From G958295935 sp965224235 (GTDB lineage Bacteria > Chloroflexota > Dehalococcoidia > Lucifugimonadales > Lucifugimonadaceae), in contig CBDCYP010000002.1 of assembly GCA_965224235.1 (NCBI GenBank), positions 682,001 to 746,000 on the forward strand: 64,000 nucleotides of DNA, in the 5' to 3' direction. The notes beneath the pieces are model-generated. The model was not told where the DNA came from. It saw nothing but the letters and a program-made list of their open reading frames with translations, and searched no databases. Position 1 is the first letter of the stretch, and each line of letters begins with the position of its first letter. This document shows, in pieces, positions 53,881-63,484 of this stretch. The translations under genes were made by a program, and so were the position numbers.

Positions 53881-55461
53881 TTACTCGTCCTGTCGCCCTT
53901 CCTCGCGTTTTCTTCCGCTGAACGCGAATGCCGCGACTGCGGCGCCGAATGCGCATATCACCGCTGCGACCCAGAAAACGGTTCCCAGCGGAGCGGCCAT
54001 GCGGCCCCGCGCCGCTGCGAGCTCCGTTTCGAACGCCGCCGCTCCCAGTTTGGGGTCGTCGAGGAACTCCTGCTCTATACCCTCCAGCCTGTCGGCAGAA
54101 ACCAGCACCTCCGGATCGGCGAAATGTGCGGACGGCCCCTCGGCTTCGAACTCCCCCAGCTGGGCAAGCAGGAGCGCCCCTAGACCCACCGCTCCGATAA
54201 CCATTCCGAAAGTCCTGAAAAACTGGAGCGCCGACGTGACCACTCCCAACAGCTCTTCCGGCATGGCGTTCTGCACCGGTATGTGGAGAGTGGTGAACGA
54301 AAACGACATGCCTATTCCCATGACCAGCGTCACAGCGTAGATCTGGCCCGCCGGCGTCTCTACCGGCATGTTGCCAAGCCACGCCAACCCGGCCCCGGCG
54401 ACCAACAGCCCGCCCACGGCCATCTCCCTTGCGTACCCGAACCGCGACAGAGTCTGCCCAGCCAGATTCGCCCCGATTGCCACTCCTGCCGCCATCGACA
54501 TCAGTGGGAACGAGGCATCCGTTGCCGAGCCGCCCCTCACGCCCTGGACCAACAACGGCAGGAACACCACGACTACGGAAAAGGTAGTCGTCACTGACAG
54601 CGACGCGGTAATGCCGCCCGCGAATATGCGTTCTCGGAACATGTGGAGCGGGAGCACAGGGTCGGCTGCCCGCCGTTCGATGGCTATGAATAAAACCGTC
54701 GCCACCGCGGATACGACAAACAGGGCGGCGATCTGCGACGATGCCCAGGGGTAAGTTTTCCCCCCGACCGTGACGGCATAAAGCAGAGCTGACGCGGCGA
54801 CGCAGAGCATTAACGCGCCGGCGAAGTCGAACTTCGCCTCTCTCCACTTGATCAGGACGTTTGGGTACCAGTACCACAGCAGGGCCAGCGCGCCACCGCC
54901 GGCCGGCACGTTGATCCAGAACACCCATCGCCACGACGCGTTGTCCGCGATCAGGCCACCGACGATGGGGCCGAGCACACCGGACAGCGTGAATCCGGCC
55001 GTGATCACGCCGAGCCATTTTGCCCGTTCCCCCCGCGGCCAAAGCCCGGCCATGATGATCCAGATGCTGCCCATCACTCCGGCAGAACCAATGCCTTGTA
55101 CAGCCCGCGCCGCTATCAGTTGAGGCATCGACTGCATACCGCCCGCCACCGCCGACGACACCACGAACAGGGCCAGAGACAAGATGATCACACGCTTGCC
55201 ACCATAGATGTCGGTCAGCTTGCCGACTATGGGAACGACGACTGAGGAGGTGAGTGAGAACGCGGCGAATAGCCAAATGAACAGTTCGAAGCCCCCGATG
55301 TCGGCCACAATGCTTTGCGCCGATGTCGCCATGACCGTCATGTTCATCGTGACGACCGTCATGGATGCCGTCAGGGCGCCGACGATCAGTAACTTGGTCC
55401 TGTATGGGACCTCGATGAGGGAGTTGAGTCGGGCGGGGGCCGCGGCTCCGGTGGACGCCAT
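53881..55461 (-). CDS. MFS multidrug transporter, DHA2 (EmrB/QacA) family, 14 helices
   Basis: This 526-residue membrane protein has typical DHA2 motifs: motif A GKLTDIYGGKRV after the second helix, AARAVQGIGSAGVMGS, the antiporter motif C region GVLGPIVGGLIAD and SWRWVFWINVPAG. About fourteen helices are seen, with a final one near residue 500 and a basic tail. It would export drugs or amphiphiles using the proton gradient. The methyltransferase gene ends 31 bp upstream in the same direction and may be co-transcribed. Confidence 0.92.
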   Translation of the reverse strand: MASTGAAAPARLNSLIEVPYRTKLLIVGALTASMTVVTMNMTVMATSAQSIVADIGGFELFIWLFAAFSLTSSVVVPIVGKLTDIYGGKRVIILSLALFVVSSAVAGGMQSMPQLIAARAVQGIGSAGVMGSIWIIMAGLWPRGERAKWLGVITAGFTLSGVLGPIVGGLIADNASWRWVFWINVPAGGGALALLWYWYPNVLIKWREAKFDFAGALMLCVAASALLYAVTVGGKTYPWASSQIAALFVVSAVATVLFIAIERRAADPVLPLHMFRERIFAGGITASLSVTTTFSVVVVFLPLLVQGVRGGSATDASFPLMSMAAGVAIGANLAGQTLSRFGYAREMAVGGLLVAGAGLAWLGNMPVETPAGQIYAVTLVMGIGMSFSFTTLHIPVQNAMPEELLGVVTSALQFFRTFGMVIGAVGLGALLLAQLGEFEAEGPSAHFADPEVLVSADRLEGIEQEFLDDPKLGAAAFETELAAARGRMAAPLGTVFWVAAVICAFGAAVAAFAFSGRKREEGRQDE

Positions 55462-55492
55462 GGTGGCAGAACTATAACCCGTTGTCGGCGAT

Positions 55493-56368
55493 CTACGCCG
55501 AGTCGGGGCCCGATTGGGCGGACTTCATGGCCCGGCACACGTATACGGGCCACGAAAAGTGGAAGTTCCCGCCTTCGATGCGTTTGATGCGAAACGCTTT
55601 GACCGCCGCAGAGGGCGCGGTCCGCCACTCGATACGCAACTCCTCGCGCACTTCGGCCGGGGTTCCCGACCGCTGTGTCCAACCGTCGAACGTCATCTCG
55701 ACGCGGGCGAATGTCTCGAAATCGATTGTCAACCCGGCGCTTTCAATCAGGGACCGCCACTCGGACGGCGGCAAATTGCGCACGTGGGTTGGGTCGCGTC
55801 GGACCTCCACGACCTGCTGCCACGCCGCTACCTCCGGGTCTTCGGAAGTGCAGGTGTCCACCAGCAGAAACGCGCCGCCCTGCCTGATCACCCGTGCGAT
55901 TTCGTGTATCGCATCGCCGAGCCGGTGGAAGTGGTGGGGCGCGGTACGACAGGTGACGAGGTCGATCGCGCCGCTGCGGAACGGCAGGTTCTCGGCCGCA
56001 GTAAAGACGGCCGACACGTTGTCTAGCCCTCTTTCGGCCGCCCCGTCGCGGGTGACGCGGATCATCCCCGGCGCTATGTCGGTGGCCAGCACACGATCGG
56101 CGTATGGAGCGACGGCGAACGCTGTAAAACCGGCGCCGGTGGCTACGTCAACGGCCCAGCGATGTCTGGTTTCCGCTGCGAGCCGCCGCAGGATGTCCAG
56201 ACTTTCTCCGGACGAGTGGGGGGCGCTCACCGCATACTCGTCGGCCTGTCGGCTGAACTGATCCCGCACCCGTCCAGCGTGGCCGGACTGTTCAGGCACT
56301 GGTACGGACTGTATGGGTCCGCTGCGGGTGGGTTTGTGATTGTTGGATTGGTCTATTTGGGAAGTCAT
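55493..56368 (-). CDS. Class I SAM-dependent methyltransferase (UbiE/Methyltransf_11-like)
   Basis: From ATG 56368 the protein has 291 residues. The Rossmann core starts WAVDVATGAGFTAFAVAPY (motif I), with ATDIAPGMI (motif II), AENLPFRSGAIDLVTCR (motif IV) and VIRQGGAFLLVD (motif VI). The acceptor is unknown; it could modify a quinone or a small metabolite. It precedes the MFS exporter gene. Confidence 0.85.
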   Translation of the reverse strand: MTSQIDQSNNHKPTRSGPIQSVPVPEQSGHAGRVRDQFSRQADEYAVSAPHSSGESLDILRRLAAETRHRWAVDVATGAGFTAFAVAPYADRVLATDIAPGMIRVTRDGAAERGLDNVSAVFTAAENLPFRSGAIDLVTCRTAPHHFHRLGDAIHEIARVIRQGGAFLLVDTCTSEDPEVAAWQQVVEVRRDPTHVRNLPPSEWRSLIESAGLTIDFETFARVEMTFDGWTQRSGTPAEVREELRIEWRTAPSAAVKAFRIKRIEGGNFHFSWPVYVCRAMKSAQSGPDSA

Positions 56369-56713
56369 CCGATTAACATCGCGCTTCCACGACGCAGTTG
56401 CAATCGGCAATCCACGACCGCTACCCCTCTCCGAGAGCGACATCCATTCCCATGCCTCACATCGGCGGTGTACACCCCTACGTCTGGTTGTCGGAAGGGC
56501 GTTTTTTGCGTCACGCGCACGCCGTCAACGGCCTTGTCACCATGCCCCCGCGGCCCCGAATGTCTACAACCACGGACGGGCGCCTCTTGTGGGCGCCTTG
56601 GGGACTGGTGAGGAGCGACGCGAGAATAACGCCAACACCATTCCCTACCCCTTCGGGCGCCCAAAATAAGACACCCCTGCGCCTGGTTGTCGGCGAGGCT
56701 TTTTTTTGGCGGA
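56369..56713. other. Intergenic region with two direct repeats
   Basis: ACACCCCTACGTCTGGTTGT at about 56472 recurs as ACACCCCTGCGCCTGGTTGT at 56671, each followed by CGG(A/C)(A/G)(A/G)G and a T run. Between them is GCGCCTCTTGTGGGCGCC, a palindrome-like piece also related to a sequence near 30710. No gene is present. The second T run abuts the crcB stop. Confidence 0.5.
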
Positions 56714-57097
56714 CTATTGCCAAAGGGCGCGGGACGTTCGGAATCCGGCGAAGACCAACGCGATGCCGGCTCCGTTGTTCAGCGCGAGGTTGAGGGCAAG
56801 CGCGCCCCACCGGCCAGCCTTGACCATCTGTGCGTTGTCGAACGCAAACGTCGAGAGCGTTGTAAACGCGCCCATGAAACCCACCAGAATCGCCAGCCGA
56901 ACATGGTCGTTGAACAGAGTTTTGCTCTCGGCGGCCTGCCACACTATGCCGAATAGATAACAACCAGCCATGTTGGCGGTGAAGATCGCCCACGGGAACG
57001 AATCGGCGGTGTTGAACCGCCCAAACAGGGTCAGAATTCCGTAACGGGCGGCGGTCCCGGCTCCGCCAGCCAAGACCACCCACAGGAGTTTTTCCAT
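56714..57097 (-). CDS. crcB: Fluoride channel CrcB/Fluc
   Basis: This 127-residue four-helix protein has the family motifs GGAGTAARYGILT, FTANMAGCYLFGIV (usually GTxxxNxxG), GFMGAFTTLSTFAFD (the TTFS(T)F fluoride path) and a last helix with ALNLALNNGAGIALVFAG. It acts as a dual-topology dimer to release fluoride. Only one crcB is present. No fluoride riboswitch core was recognised upstream. Confidence 0.93.
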   Translation of the reverse strand: MEKLLWVVLAGGAGTAARYGILTLFGRFNTADSFPWAIFTANMAGCYLFGIVWQAAESKTLFNDHVRLAILVGFMGAFTTLSTFAFDNAQMVKAGRWGALALNLALNNGAGIALVFAGFRTSRALWQ

Positions 57098-57387
57098 ACT
57101 GTGCGAGCCTCGTCGGGTTTGGGACGTTAGCCCGATCTACATTTGGACGCCGCCCGTGCGAATCGTCCGCCACCCCTAGCGCTCATCCTAAACTTCCCCC
57201 GTCCGTAGGCAAGGGTCAATTGGCTCGGTTCCTGGTCGGTCGCTCATCGGAGGAAATCGGTTCGCACCCTACCGCATTCCGGAATCAGCCGCCAGAGTTG
57301 CGGTCGCGAGTCTTGGCGCCTCCGTTGAGCGATCGAGCCAGTGGCGCTAACGTCCGGTGTTAAACGAATTTCCAATGGAGGTGAATC

Positions 57388-58059
57388 ATGGCTGGACAGT
57401 CCATCGAGTATCCGAGCAATGGCAACACGGCAACCGGTTACCTTTCGCTGCCTGAAGTGGGATCGGGCCCCGGCGTCATCGTGATACAGGAATGGTGGGG
57501 CCTCGTCCCGCACATTGAAGACGTGGCCGACCGCTTCGCCGCCGAGGGGTACGTAGCCCTGGCGCCCGACCTCTACCACGGCCAATCTACGACGGAGCCG
57601 GATGAGGCGCAAAAGTACATGATGGAGCTGCGAATGGACGAGGCGGTACGGGACATGACCGGCGCCGTCGGGTTTCTCCGGGATCACGAAGCTGTAGATC
57701 CATCGAAGATCGGATGCGTCGGGTTCTGCATGGGCGGCGGGCTCACGCTATACCTGGCCTCGACCGGTCAGATCGAGGCCGCAGCGCCTTTCTACGGCGT
57801 TCCGTCATTTGCGCCGGATGACTGGGGGCAGACGGCTTGCCCCATCCTGGGCCACTATGCCGAACACGATGGCGCGACTGAACGGCTGCCCGACCTGGAA
57901 GCGAGCCTCGAAGCCGCAGGCGTTGAAGCTGCATTCCATGTGTATCCCGGAACGAACCACGCCTTCTTCAACGACGAACGGCCCGAGGTTTACGATGGGT
58001 CGGCGTCAAGTCTGGCGTGGGAAAGGACGCTGGAGTTTTTCTCAGAGAACCTGCGCTGA
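57388..58059 (+). CDS. Dienelactone hydrolase family protein
   Basis: This 223-residue alpha/beta hydrolase has ATG 57388 seven bases after GGAGG. The nucleophile is Cys in GCVGFCMGGG, the acid is Asp in YAEHDGATE and the base is His in GTNHAFFND, the Cys-Asp-His triad of dienelactone hydrolases. The N-terminal motif VIVIQEWWGLVPHIEDVADR is also typical. The upstream 290 bp to crcB contains nothing recognisable. Confidence 0.92.
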   Translation: MAGQSIEYPSNGNTATGYLSLPEVGSGPGVIVIQEWWGLVPHIEDVADRFAAEGYVALAPDLYHGQSTTEPDEAQKYMMELRMDEAVRDMTGAVGFLRDHEAVDPSKIGCVGFCMGGGLTLYLASTGQIEAAAPFYGVPSFAPDDWGQTACPILGHYAEHDGATERLPDLEASLEAAGVEAAFHVYPGTNHAFFNDERPEVYDGSASSLAWERTLEFFSENLR

Positions 58060-58085
58060 CTCGCGCGGCGGGAGCCGAGCGGCCT

Positions 58086-58322
58086 CTAGCTGGTAAAGCG
58101 GAGGCAACTCATGGTGCGGCTCACTCCCGGGATCTTGTGCACCGTGTCCCGGACGATATCGCCCAGTTTGTCGAGATCATCGGACTCAAGGACGCAGATA
58201 AGGTCATACGGGCCGGTGACCCGGTCGGCCTGAATCGTTTCGCGCAGGTCCCGTAGCTCTTTAAGGATCGAGTTACCCTTGCCCGCCTGCGCCTCTATGA
58301 GCAGGTATGCTCTGATTGCCAT
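58086..58322 (-). CDS. Stand-alone Lrp/AsnC ligand-binding (RAM) domain protein
   Basis: From ATG 58322 (GGGAGG six bases upstream) the protein has 78 residues: AIRAYLLIEAQAGKGNSI, TGPYDLICVLESDDL and IPGVSRTMSCLRF make the beta-alpha-beta-beta-alpha-beta RAM fold. There is no helix-turn-helix. Such proteins bind small ligands, often amino acids, and may form oligomers with full Lrp proteins. Bases 58323-58590 upstream hold nothing recognised. Confidence 0.85.
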   Translation of the reverse strand: MAIRAYLLIEAQAGKGNSILKELRDLRETIQADRVTGPYDLICVLESDDLDKLGDIVRDTVHKIPGVSRTMSCLRFTS

Positions 58323-58590
58323 GCCAACCTCCCGGAAAATAAGTGCCGCCATTATCGCGCCCTTAAGCGAGTACGTGTTAGGGACGTTTTCACCGAACAT
58401 AGTATGCCGACCTGACCGGGGAGGGCCGTACGGTTCGCCTGCGTGAGGAGTATTGCGCGCCTGGGTCGCCGCAATCTGGGTCTGCGGGTCCAACCCTTTA
58501 ATATGAGTATCAGCAACTCTCGTGGTTGCCCGTTGAGAGATGGCAGCCTCCACTTCCTTCCAGGGAGTCAGCAAGCAAGGGGGAGCAAGA

Positions 58591-58793
58591 ATGATGACAA
58601 CAATCTCGGAAACTCGGCAGGCCATTCTGAATCTTCCCAAGGCCCAATAGGAACAATTGAAATATTGGCCCCACGAATTGGAACGGGAAGAATGGGACAA
58701 GTAGATCGAAGCGGATTCATGTGCCGGAAAGTTGGATTTCTTGATCGCTGAAGCCGTCTAAGCTAAGGAACAGGGTACGTTTCGAGACCTCTG
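58591..58793 (+). pseudogene. Decayed antitoxin gene with three in-frame stops
   Basis: The frame from ATG 58591 reads MMTTISETRQAILNLPKAQ, stop (58648), EQLKYWPHELEREEWDK, stop (58702), IEADSCAGKLDFLIAEAV, stop (58759), AKEQGTFRDL. The pattern LPKAQ..L, WD.QIEAD..AGKLD.L and EA is that of small antitoxins encoded before RelE/HigB-like toxins. There is no frameshift; the stops TAG, TAG and TAA each fit a C-to-T change in a glutamine codon. Confidence 0.7.
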
Positions 58794-58866
58794 TCGCATC
58801 GGACAACACCCGGCTTCTGGCGGCATTTTGAGCGGCTTCCGGAGCCGATTCAGAGGGTTGCTCGTG
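58791..58866 (+). pseudogene. N-terminal remnant of a RelE/HigB-like toxin
   Basis: Directly after the dead antitoxin, a frame reads SHRTTPGFWRHFERLPEPIQ and RVAR, the common N-terminus of such toxins (HRTTP.FW..F..LP..IQ..A). Beyond 58866 the similarity ends, so most of the toxin is deleted. The start codon is CTG here, probably a mutated ATG. Confidence 0.65.
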
Positions 58867-58935
58867 TGGGGGTGACATCAAATACCGCGGCAGCGGACCC
58901 ATAGGCAAAATATTCGGTGCCAGGGTTCAGTGCGG

Positions 58936-59955
58936 TCAGGGGTAGATGGGGAGCGCTTCGAGGCCCGCGGTTTCGTTGATTCCAAGCATGACGTTCATGT
59001 TTTGGACGCCACTGCCTGCCGCGCCTTTCACAAGGTTGTCGAGGGCCGTGACGACGATGAGCCGCCCGGACTGTTTGTTGACCACCGGATGCACCAGGCA
59101 TTGGTTGCTGGCCCAGGTCTGCTTGGTCGACGGCGATTCCGACACCACGGTCACGAATGGCTCGCTGGCGTAATAATCCCTGTATATCTCGTCGACTTGG
59201 GCCTGGTCCACGCCTTCGTTCAGTCGCGCATAGCAGGCGCCCAGGATGCCGCGGGTCATGGGCACCAAGTGAGGCGTGAATGTGACAGTCACATCACCAA
59301 CGGTGGACAGGGCGTTGAGTTCCTGCGTTATCTCAGGCTGATGGCGGTGCCCGGTAATCGCATACGCTTGCGTGTTATCGTTGAGTTCTGAGAAGTTGAA
59401 TTTGACGCTGCCGCTACGACCTGCGCCGGACACGCCGGTCTTGGCGTCGTAGACGACGTCGGGTTCGACGATGCCCTCGCTGACCGGTGGGGCCATTCCG
59501 AGTATTGCGCCGGTGGGGAAGCAGCCTGGATTGGCTACCAACTTCGTGCGGGCGATGTTTGGCCGGTGCAGCTCAGGCAGTCCGTAGACCGCCTCTTCGA
59601 TGTACTGCGGGTATGGGTGATCGACCTGGTACCACGATTCGTAGGTGTCCTGGTTCTTCAGTCTGAAGTCTGCGCTAATGTCGACGACGGCGACGCCTTT
59701 TTCGAGAAACGGCCCGACGCGTTCGGCGCTGGCCGCGTGGGGGAGGGCGGAAAAGACGACATCCACGGATTCGTCGACGTCGAGGGCGATCCTGAGTGCG
59801 ATGTCGCGAAGGTGGGGGAAGACCTCGGCCAGGTTCTTGCCGGCTGCGCTCCGGCCGGTCACTGCGACCAGGTCGACGTCGGGGTGATGGTGCAGGATTC
59901 GAGCCAACTCGGCGCCAGCGTAGCCAGTTGCGTTGAGAATCGCTGCTCTTATCAC
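58936..59955 (-). CDS. argC: N-acetyl-gamma-glutamyl-phosphate reductase
   Basis: This 339-residue enzyme of arginine synthesis starts with GTG at 59955 after GGGAGG. The nucleotide loop is NATGYAGAEL, the catalytic Cys lies in VANPGCFPTG, and GVSGAGRS, HRHQPEI and PHLVPMTRGI are conserved. It reduces the acyl phosphate to the semialdehyde. No other arg gene is adjacent. Confidence 0.96.
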   Translation of the reverse strand: MIRAAILNATGYAGAELARILHHHPDVDLVAVTGRSAAGKNLAEVFPHLRDIALRIALDVDESVDVVFSALPHAASAERVGPFLEKGVAVVDISADFRLKNQDTYESWYQVDHPYPQYIEEAVYGLPELHRPNIARTKLVANPGCFPTGAILGMAPPVSEGIVEPDVVYDAKTGVSGAGRSGSVKFNFSELNDNTQAYAITGHRHQPEITQELNALSTVGDVTVTFTPHLVPMTRGILGACYARLNEGVDQAQVDEIYRDYYASEPFVTVVSESPSTKQTWASNQCLVHPVVNKQSGRLIVVTALDNLVKGAAGSGVQNMNVMLGINETAGLEALPIYP

Positions 59956-60068
59956 GGTGACCTCCCCGGGCCGGATTAAACTATGAGATTACCACCGGAG
60001 GCGTCGAGGGAGAGGCTGTTCGCGCGGGCGCAGTACTGTCAATTAGGCGGAAACGACGCTAACGAAGG

Positions 60069-60791
60069 CTACGGCGAAGTTTGACTGCCGGGGCAGGTGG
60101 ATTGAAGTGGGCAGTCGCTGCAGAGCGGCCTCCTTGCCTTGCATATGCGGCGGCCGTGGTTGATGAGCAGCACGTGAAACACGAATCGGTCGTCGGACGG
60201 GACGATCTGTTCGAGCACGTCGTGAGCGTCATCGGCTGACGTTCCGGGCCGGATGAGCCCGAGGCGTCGGGAAACCCTGTGGATGTGCGTGTCGACCGGC
60301 AGGGCGGGCATGCCCAAGGCGAATGCGAGCACCACCGCTGCGGTCTTTGGGCCGACACCCGGCAGCTCCTGTAACCACGCTTTGGCGTCATCGAGCGCCA
60401 TCCCGCCGAGAAACTGAATGTCGAGTTCGCCGCGCCTTTCGAGGATTGTGGACAGTATTCGCTGGATGCGCACCGACTTCTGGTTGGCAAGGCCCCCGGC
60501 GCGTATCACGTCGGCGACCTCTTCGGCAGGCGCGGATATGACGGCGGGCCAGGTGAGGTATCGCTCCCGCAGGGAATTAAATGCTCGCTCGGCGTTCAGG
60601 TCGGAGGTGTGCTGAGTCAGGACGGTGAAGATCAGTTCGTCGACCGCGTTGAGTCTCGGTTTCCATGTCACCGGGCCGTAGAGAGGATAGAGTCGCTCTG
60701 CTACCTCGGCAGGGGATATCGGAATTCGACGCGGCGGTTGCGGCTTGCTAGAAGCCCGCTGTCGCCAGCTTTTATCGGCCGCTCCTGCCAT
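60069..60791 (-). CDS. nth: Endonuclease III (DNA glycosylase/AP lyase)
   Basis: This 240-residue repair enzyme has the helix-hairpin-helix LPGVGPKTAAVVL with the catalytic Lys, and the catalytic Asp in VDTHIHRVSRRLGL. The 4Fe-4S loop is CKARRPLCSDCPLQSTC, with the exact C-x6-C-x2-C-x5-C spacing. About 28 extra residues precede the core. It begins 11 bases after the polyprenyl synthase stop. Confidence 0.94.
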   Translation of the reverse strand: MAGAADKSWRQRASSKPQPPRRIPISPAEVAERLYPLYGPVTWKPRLNAVDELIFTVLTQHTSDLNAERAFNSLRERYLTWPAVISAPAEEVADVIRAGGLANQKSVRIQRILSTILERRGELDIQFLGGMALDDAKAWLQELPGVGPKTAAVVLAFALGMPALPVDTHIHRVSRRLGLIRPGTSADDAHDVLEQIVPSDDRFVFHVLLINHGRRICKARRPLCSDCPLQSTCPGSQTSP

Positions 60792-60802
60792 GCGCCACCG
60801 GG

Positions 60803-61795
60803 TCAGTTGGCGCGGGTTCGAGCGTATTGTACGAGGCCCAACAGCGCCGCTTTGGCCTTTGACTCAGGCAGTGGACCGATAGCCGACGCTGCCTTGTCCA
60901 GGTATTCCTCAGCGGTACTGCTAGCTGCGGCGAGAGCCTCGGAAGAACATATCTGGCGGTAGGCCTCGGCGAGCAGGTCATGCCTGTTCGACTGGTCGGA
61001 CGTGATGTACTCGCGGAGCGCAGGCGCCCAGCCGTTATGAAGGGCGATAAGCGCTGGCAGGGTGAGGACTCCCTCGCTCAGGTCGTGGCTGGCGGGCTTG
61101 CCCAGAGCCTTGCTCGTGGACCGATAGTCGAGCACATCGTCAACTATCTGGTATGCGAGGCCAAGATTGAGGCCGTAGGTCCGCAGATTCTCCACGCTAT
61201 CTTCGTCACCATTGCCAAGCACTGCGCCGCTTTCAGCGGCGGTGGAAAAGAGGGAAGCGGTCTTGTCGTATATGCGTGAGAAGTAGCTGTGCCGGGTTGT
61301 GGCCGGGTTCCAGGCGTCGAGCATCTCATGGAGTTCGCCGCGGGACAGTTCGGCAATGGTCTCAGCGAAGCGGCGAATAAGCCGGACGCTGTGTGTGTCG
61401 CACACGAAGATGGCGGAGTAGGCGAAGACGTAGTCTCCGAGTAGAACGGCCATGCTTCCGCCCCAGAGATTGCTGGCGGTGGCGAACCCCCTCCGCGTAT
61501 CCGCCATGTCTATGGTGTCGTCGTGTATCAGCGTGGCGATGTGCAGCAATTCCACCGCGGTGGCCATCTTGATGGTGCGTTCGTCGGGCTCGCGGCCCCA
61601 AAGCCGCGAGGCCAGCAGAGTGACCGCGGGGCGCACACGCTTACCCGGGGTTGCCAGCACGTGGGCAAGTCGTTCGGCCACGCCGGAATGGTGGCTCTCC
61701 TGACTCTCCCAGACCTTCGACAGATTTTTGACTACCTGCTTTAGGTCGCGCTCCACAAGCGCGTAGATTTCGTTTTGGCCCTGATGAACTACCAT
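60803..61795 (-). CDS. Trans-polyprenyl diphosphate synthase
   Basis: This 330-residue all-alpha synthase has the first Asp-rich motif HDDTIDMADTRRG (about residues 90-102) and the second, QIVDDVLDYRS (about 215). It condenses isopentenyl diphosphate onto an allylic primer to make a quinone side chain or similar; the chain length cannot be told with certainty. metG lies 21 bp upstream, so metG, this gene and nth form a run in one direction. Confidence 0.92.
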   Translation of the reverse strand: MVVHQGQNEIYALVERDLKQVVKNLSKVWESQESHHSGVAERLAHVLATPGKRVRPAVTLLASRLWGREPDERTIKMATAVELLHIATLIHDDTIDMADTRRGFATASNLWGGSMAVLLGDYVFAYSAIFVCDTHSVRLIRRFAETIAELSRGELHEMLDAWNPATTRHSYFSRIYDKTASLFSTAAESGAVLGNGDEDSVENLRTYGLNLGLAYQIVDDVLDYRSTSKALGKPASHDLSEGVLTLPALIALHNGWAPALREYITSDQSNRHDLLAEAYRQICSSEALAAASSTAEEYLDKAASAIGPLPESKAKAALLGLVQYARTRAN

Positions 61796-61816
61796 CGTGA
61801 ATTCGCCCGCAACTGC

Positions 61817-63484
61817 TTACTGCGAGTCAAGTCGTGCGTATTCTTCTTCGATCACCGACTCGTCGAGTTTGCGGAACAGAGGTGTTGGCTGCCTGAGCGG
61901 CGAGTTTGGGACGATCTCTTGGCGCGCCCATCCGATGTCGCTTACCTCTCCCTCCAAACCCATGAATTCATGAATTCGCCGGGCGGCGAATGGCAGGAAC
62001 GGGTGCATGACGGTCCGGAGAGTGGCCACGAGGTTCAGGGTGGTCCAGAGGGTGGTCGCGGCCGCGGCCTTGTCCCGCCTCATCTCCGCCCATGGGGCCT
62101 TCTGGTCTATATATCGATTGCCGTATTGCGCGAGGGCCATGGCGGCTCGCAGCCCTTCGCGGAATCGCCGCGCTTCTATCGCGTCGGAGACACCGGACAA
62201 TGCGGCGTCACAGGCTACCAACGCCGCGACATCGTCTTCCGACAGATTTCCAGGTTCGGGCGTCTTGCCGTCGAAGTTTCGATACGTGAGTGTGAGAACC
62301 CTGTGCACAAAATTACCGAACGTCGCGACGAGTTCGTTGTTGTTGGCCGCCACAAATCCTTCCCAGGTGAAGTCTGAGTCGGAGGTCTCCGGCATGGTAG
62401 ACGCCAGGTAGTAGCGCAGCGGGTCGACATCGTAGCGTTCAAGGTAGTCCGGCAGCCACACCGCCCAGTTTCGGCTCTTCGAGAACTCCTGACCCTTGAA
62501 GTTGAGGTACTCATTCGCGACGACGTCCGTGGGGAGGTTGAGTCCGCCGTATCCCATGAGCATGGCGGGCCAGATGAGGGTGTGAAACGGAATGTTGTCC
62601 TTGCCCTGGAAGTAGTAGGACTCGGCGTCCGGTTCTTCCCAGAATCGCTTCCAGGCGTCGGGCTGCCCCGAGCGTTTGGCCCACTCTATCGTTGCCGAAA
62701 GGTATCCGATGACCGCCTCGAACCAGACGTAGATGCGTTTGTCCTCATAGCCGGGAAACGGCACCGAAACACCCCAATTGATGTCCCTGGTTATGGCACG
62801 GTCCCGCAGGCCTTCATGCAGCCAGCCCATCGTCTGGTTACGGACGTTCGTGCGCCATTCGTCATTTCCGGAAACCCACTTTTCCAGTTCGCTCTGAAAC
62901 GCGCTCAACCTGAAGAATTGGTGCACAGTGTCGCGGAACTCGGGGGTCGAACCGTCCCGGGCGCTGCGTATGTCGATCAGGTCTGCGGGATCCAGCGTCC
63001 GCCCGCAGGCGTCGCACTGATCGCCGCGGGCGCGAGGGTTTTGGCAGTGGGGGCAAGCGCCCTCCACGAACCGGTCCGACAGGAATCGCTGCTCGGTAAC
63101 CGAGTACGGCATCGTCTGGTTCGCTTCGTACAGGAATCCTTGTTCGTTTAACCGCTCAAAGATGTCGTGGGTGACCTCGTGATGGTTATCGGTGTCGGTG
63201 TCCGTGTAGATATCGTACGAAAAGCCCATTGCGCGGAGGCATTCGGACCAGACCTTGTGGTACCGCTGCGCGATAACGGCCGGTTCGACGCCCTCGTCTG
63301 CCGCCCTGAGCGCGGTCGGCGTGCCGTGCATGTCGCTGCCCGAGACCATGACGGCGTCGTTGCCTGCCTGCCGGTGGTACCGTACGAAGATATCGGCAGG
63401 AACGTTCATGCCGGCGATGTGGCCGAGGTGCGGCGGCCCGTTTACGTAGGGCCAAGCGACCGCGACAAGTATCTTTCGGGGCAA
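61817..63484 (-). CDS. metG: Methionyl-tRNA synthetase
   Basis: This 555-residue class I synthetase has the HIGH-type site GPPHLGHIAG near the N-terminus, a zinc knuckle CPHCQNPRARGDQCDACG (about 142-159) and the KMSKS-type site QEFSKSRNW (about 325). The anticodon-binding helical domain is WEGFVAANNNELVATFGNFV onwards. There is no C-terminal tRNA-binding extension. No T-box leader was recognised in the 110 bp upstream. Confidence 0.96.
   Translation of the reverse strand: MPRKILVAVAWPYVNGPPHLGHIAGMNVPADIFVRYHRQAGNDAVMVSGSDMHGTPTALRAADEGVEPAVIAQRYHKVWSECLRAMGFSYDIYTDTDTDNHHEVTHDIFERLNEQGFLYEANQTMPYSVTEQRFLSDRFVEGACPHCQNPRARGDQCDACGRTLDPADLIDIRSARDGSTPEFRDTVHQFFRLSAFQSELEKWVSGNDEWRTNVRNQTMGWLHEGLRDRAITRDINWGVSVPFPGYEDKRIYVWFEAVIGYLSATIEWAKRSGQPDAWKRFWEEPDAESYYFQGKDNIPFHTLIWPAMLMGYGGLNLPTDVVANEYLNFKGQEFSKSRNWAVWLPDYLERYDVDPLRYYLASTMPETSDSDFTWEGFVAANNNELVATFGNFVHRVLTLTYRNFDGKTPEPGNLSEDDVAALVACDAALSGVSDAIEARRFREGLRAAMALAQYGNRYIDQKAPWAEMRRDKAAAATTLWTTLNLVATLRTVMHPFLPFAARRIHEFMGLEGEVSDIGWARQEIVPNSPLRQPTPLFRKLDESVIEEEYARLDSQ

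Noticed and set aside
52835..55276. An 813-residue minus-strand open frame
   Set aside because: It is a shadow: it runs through the MFS gene in another frame and across the bicupin gene antisense, with Arg/Gly-rich composition and no domain.
57098..57387. Possible fluoride riboswitch near crcB
   Set aside because: I could not find the conserved GGxGAUGG...CCGCC core with its pseudoknot upstream of crcB.
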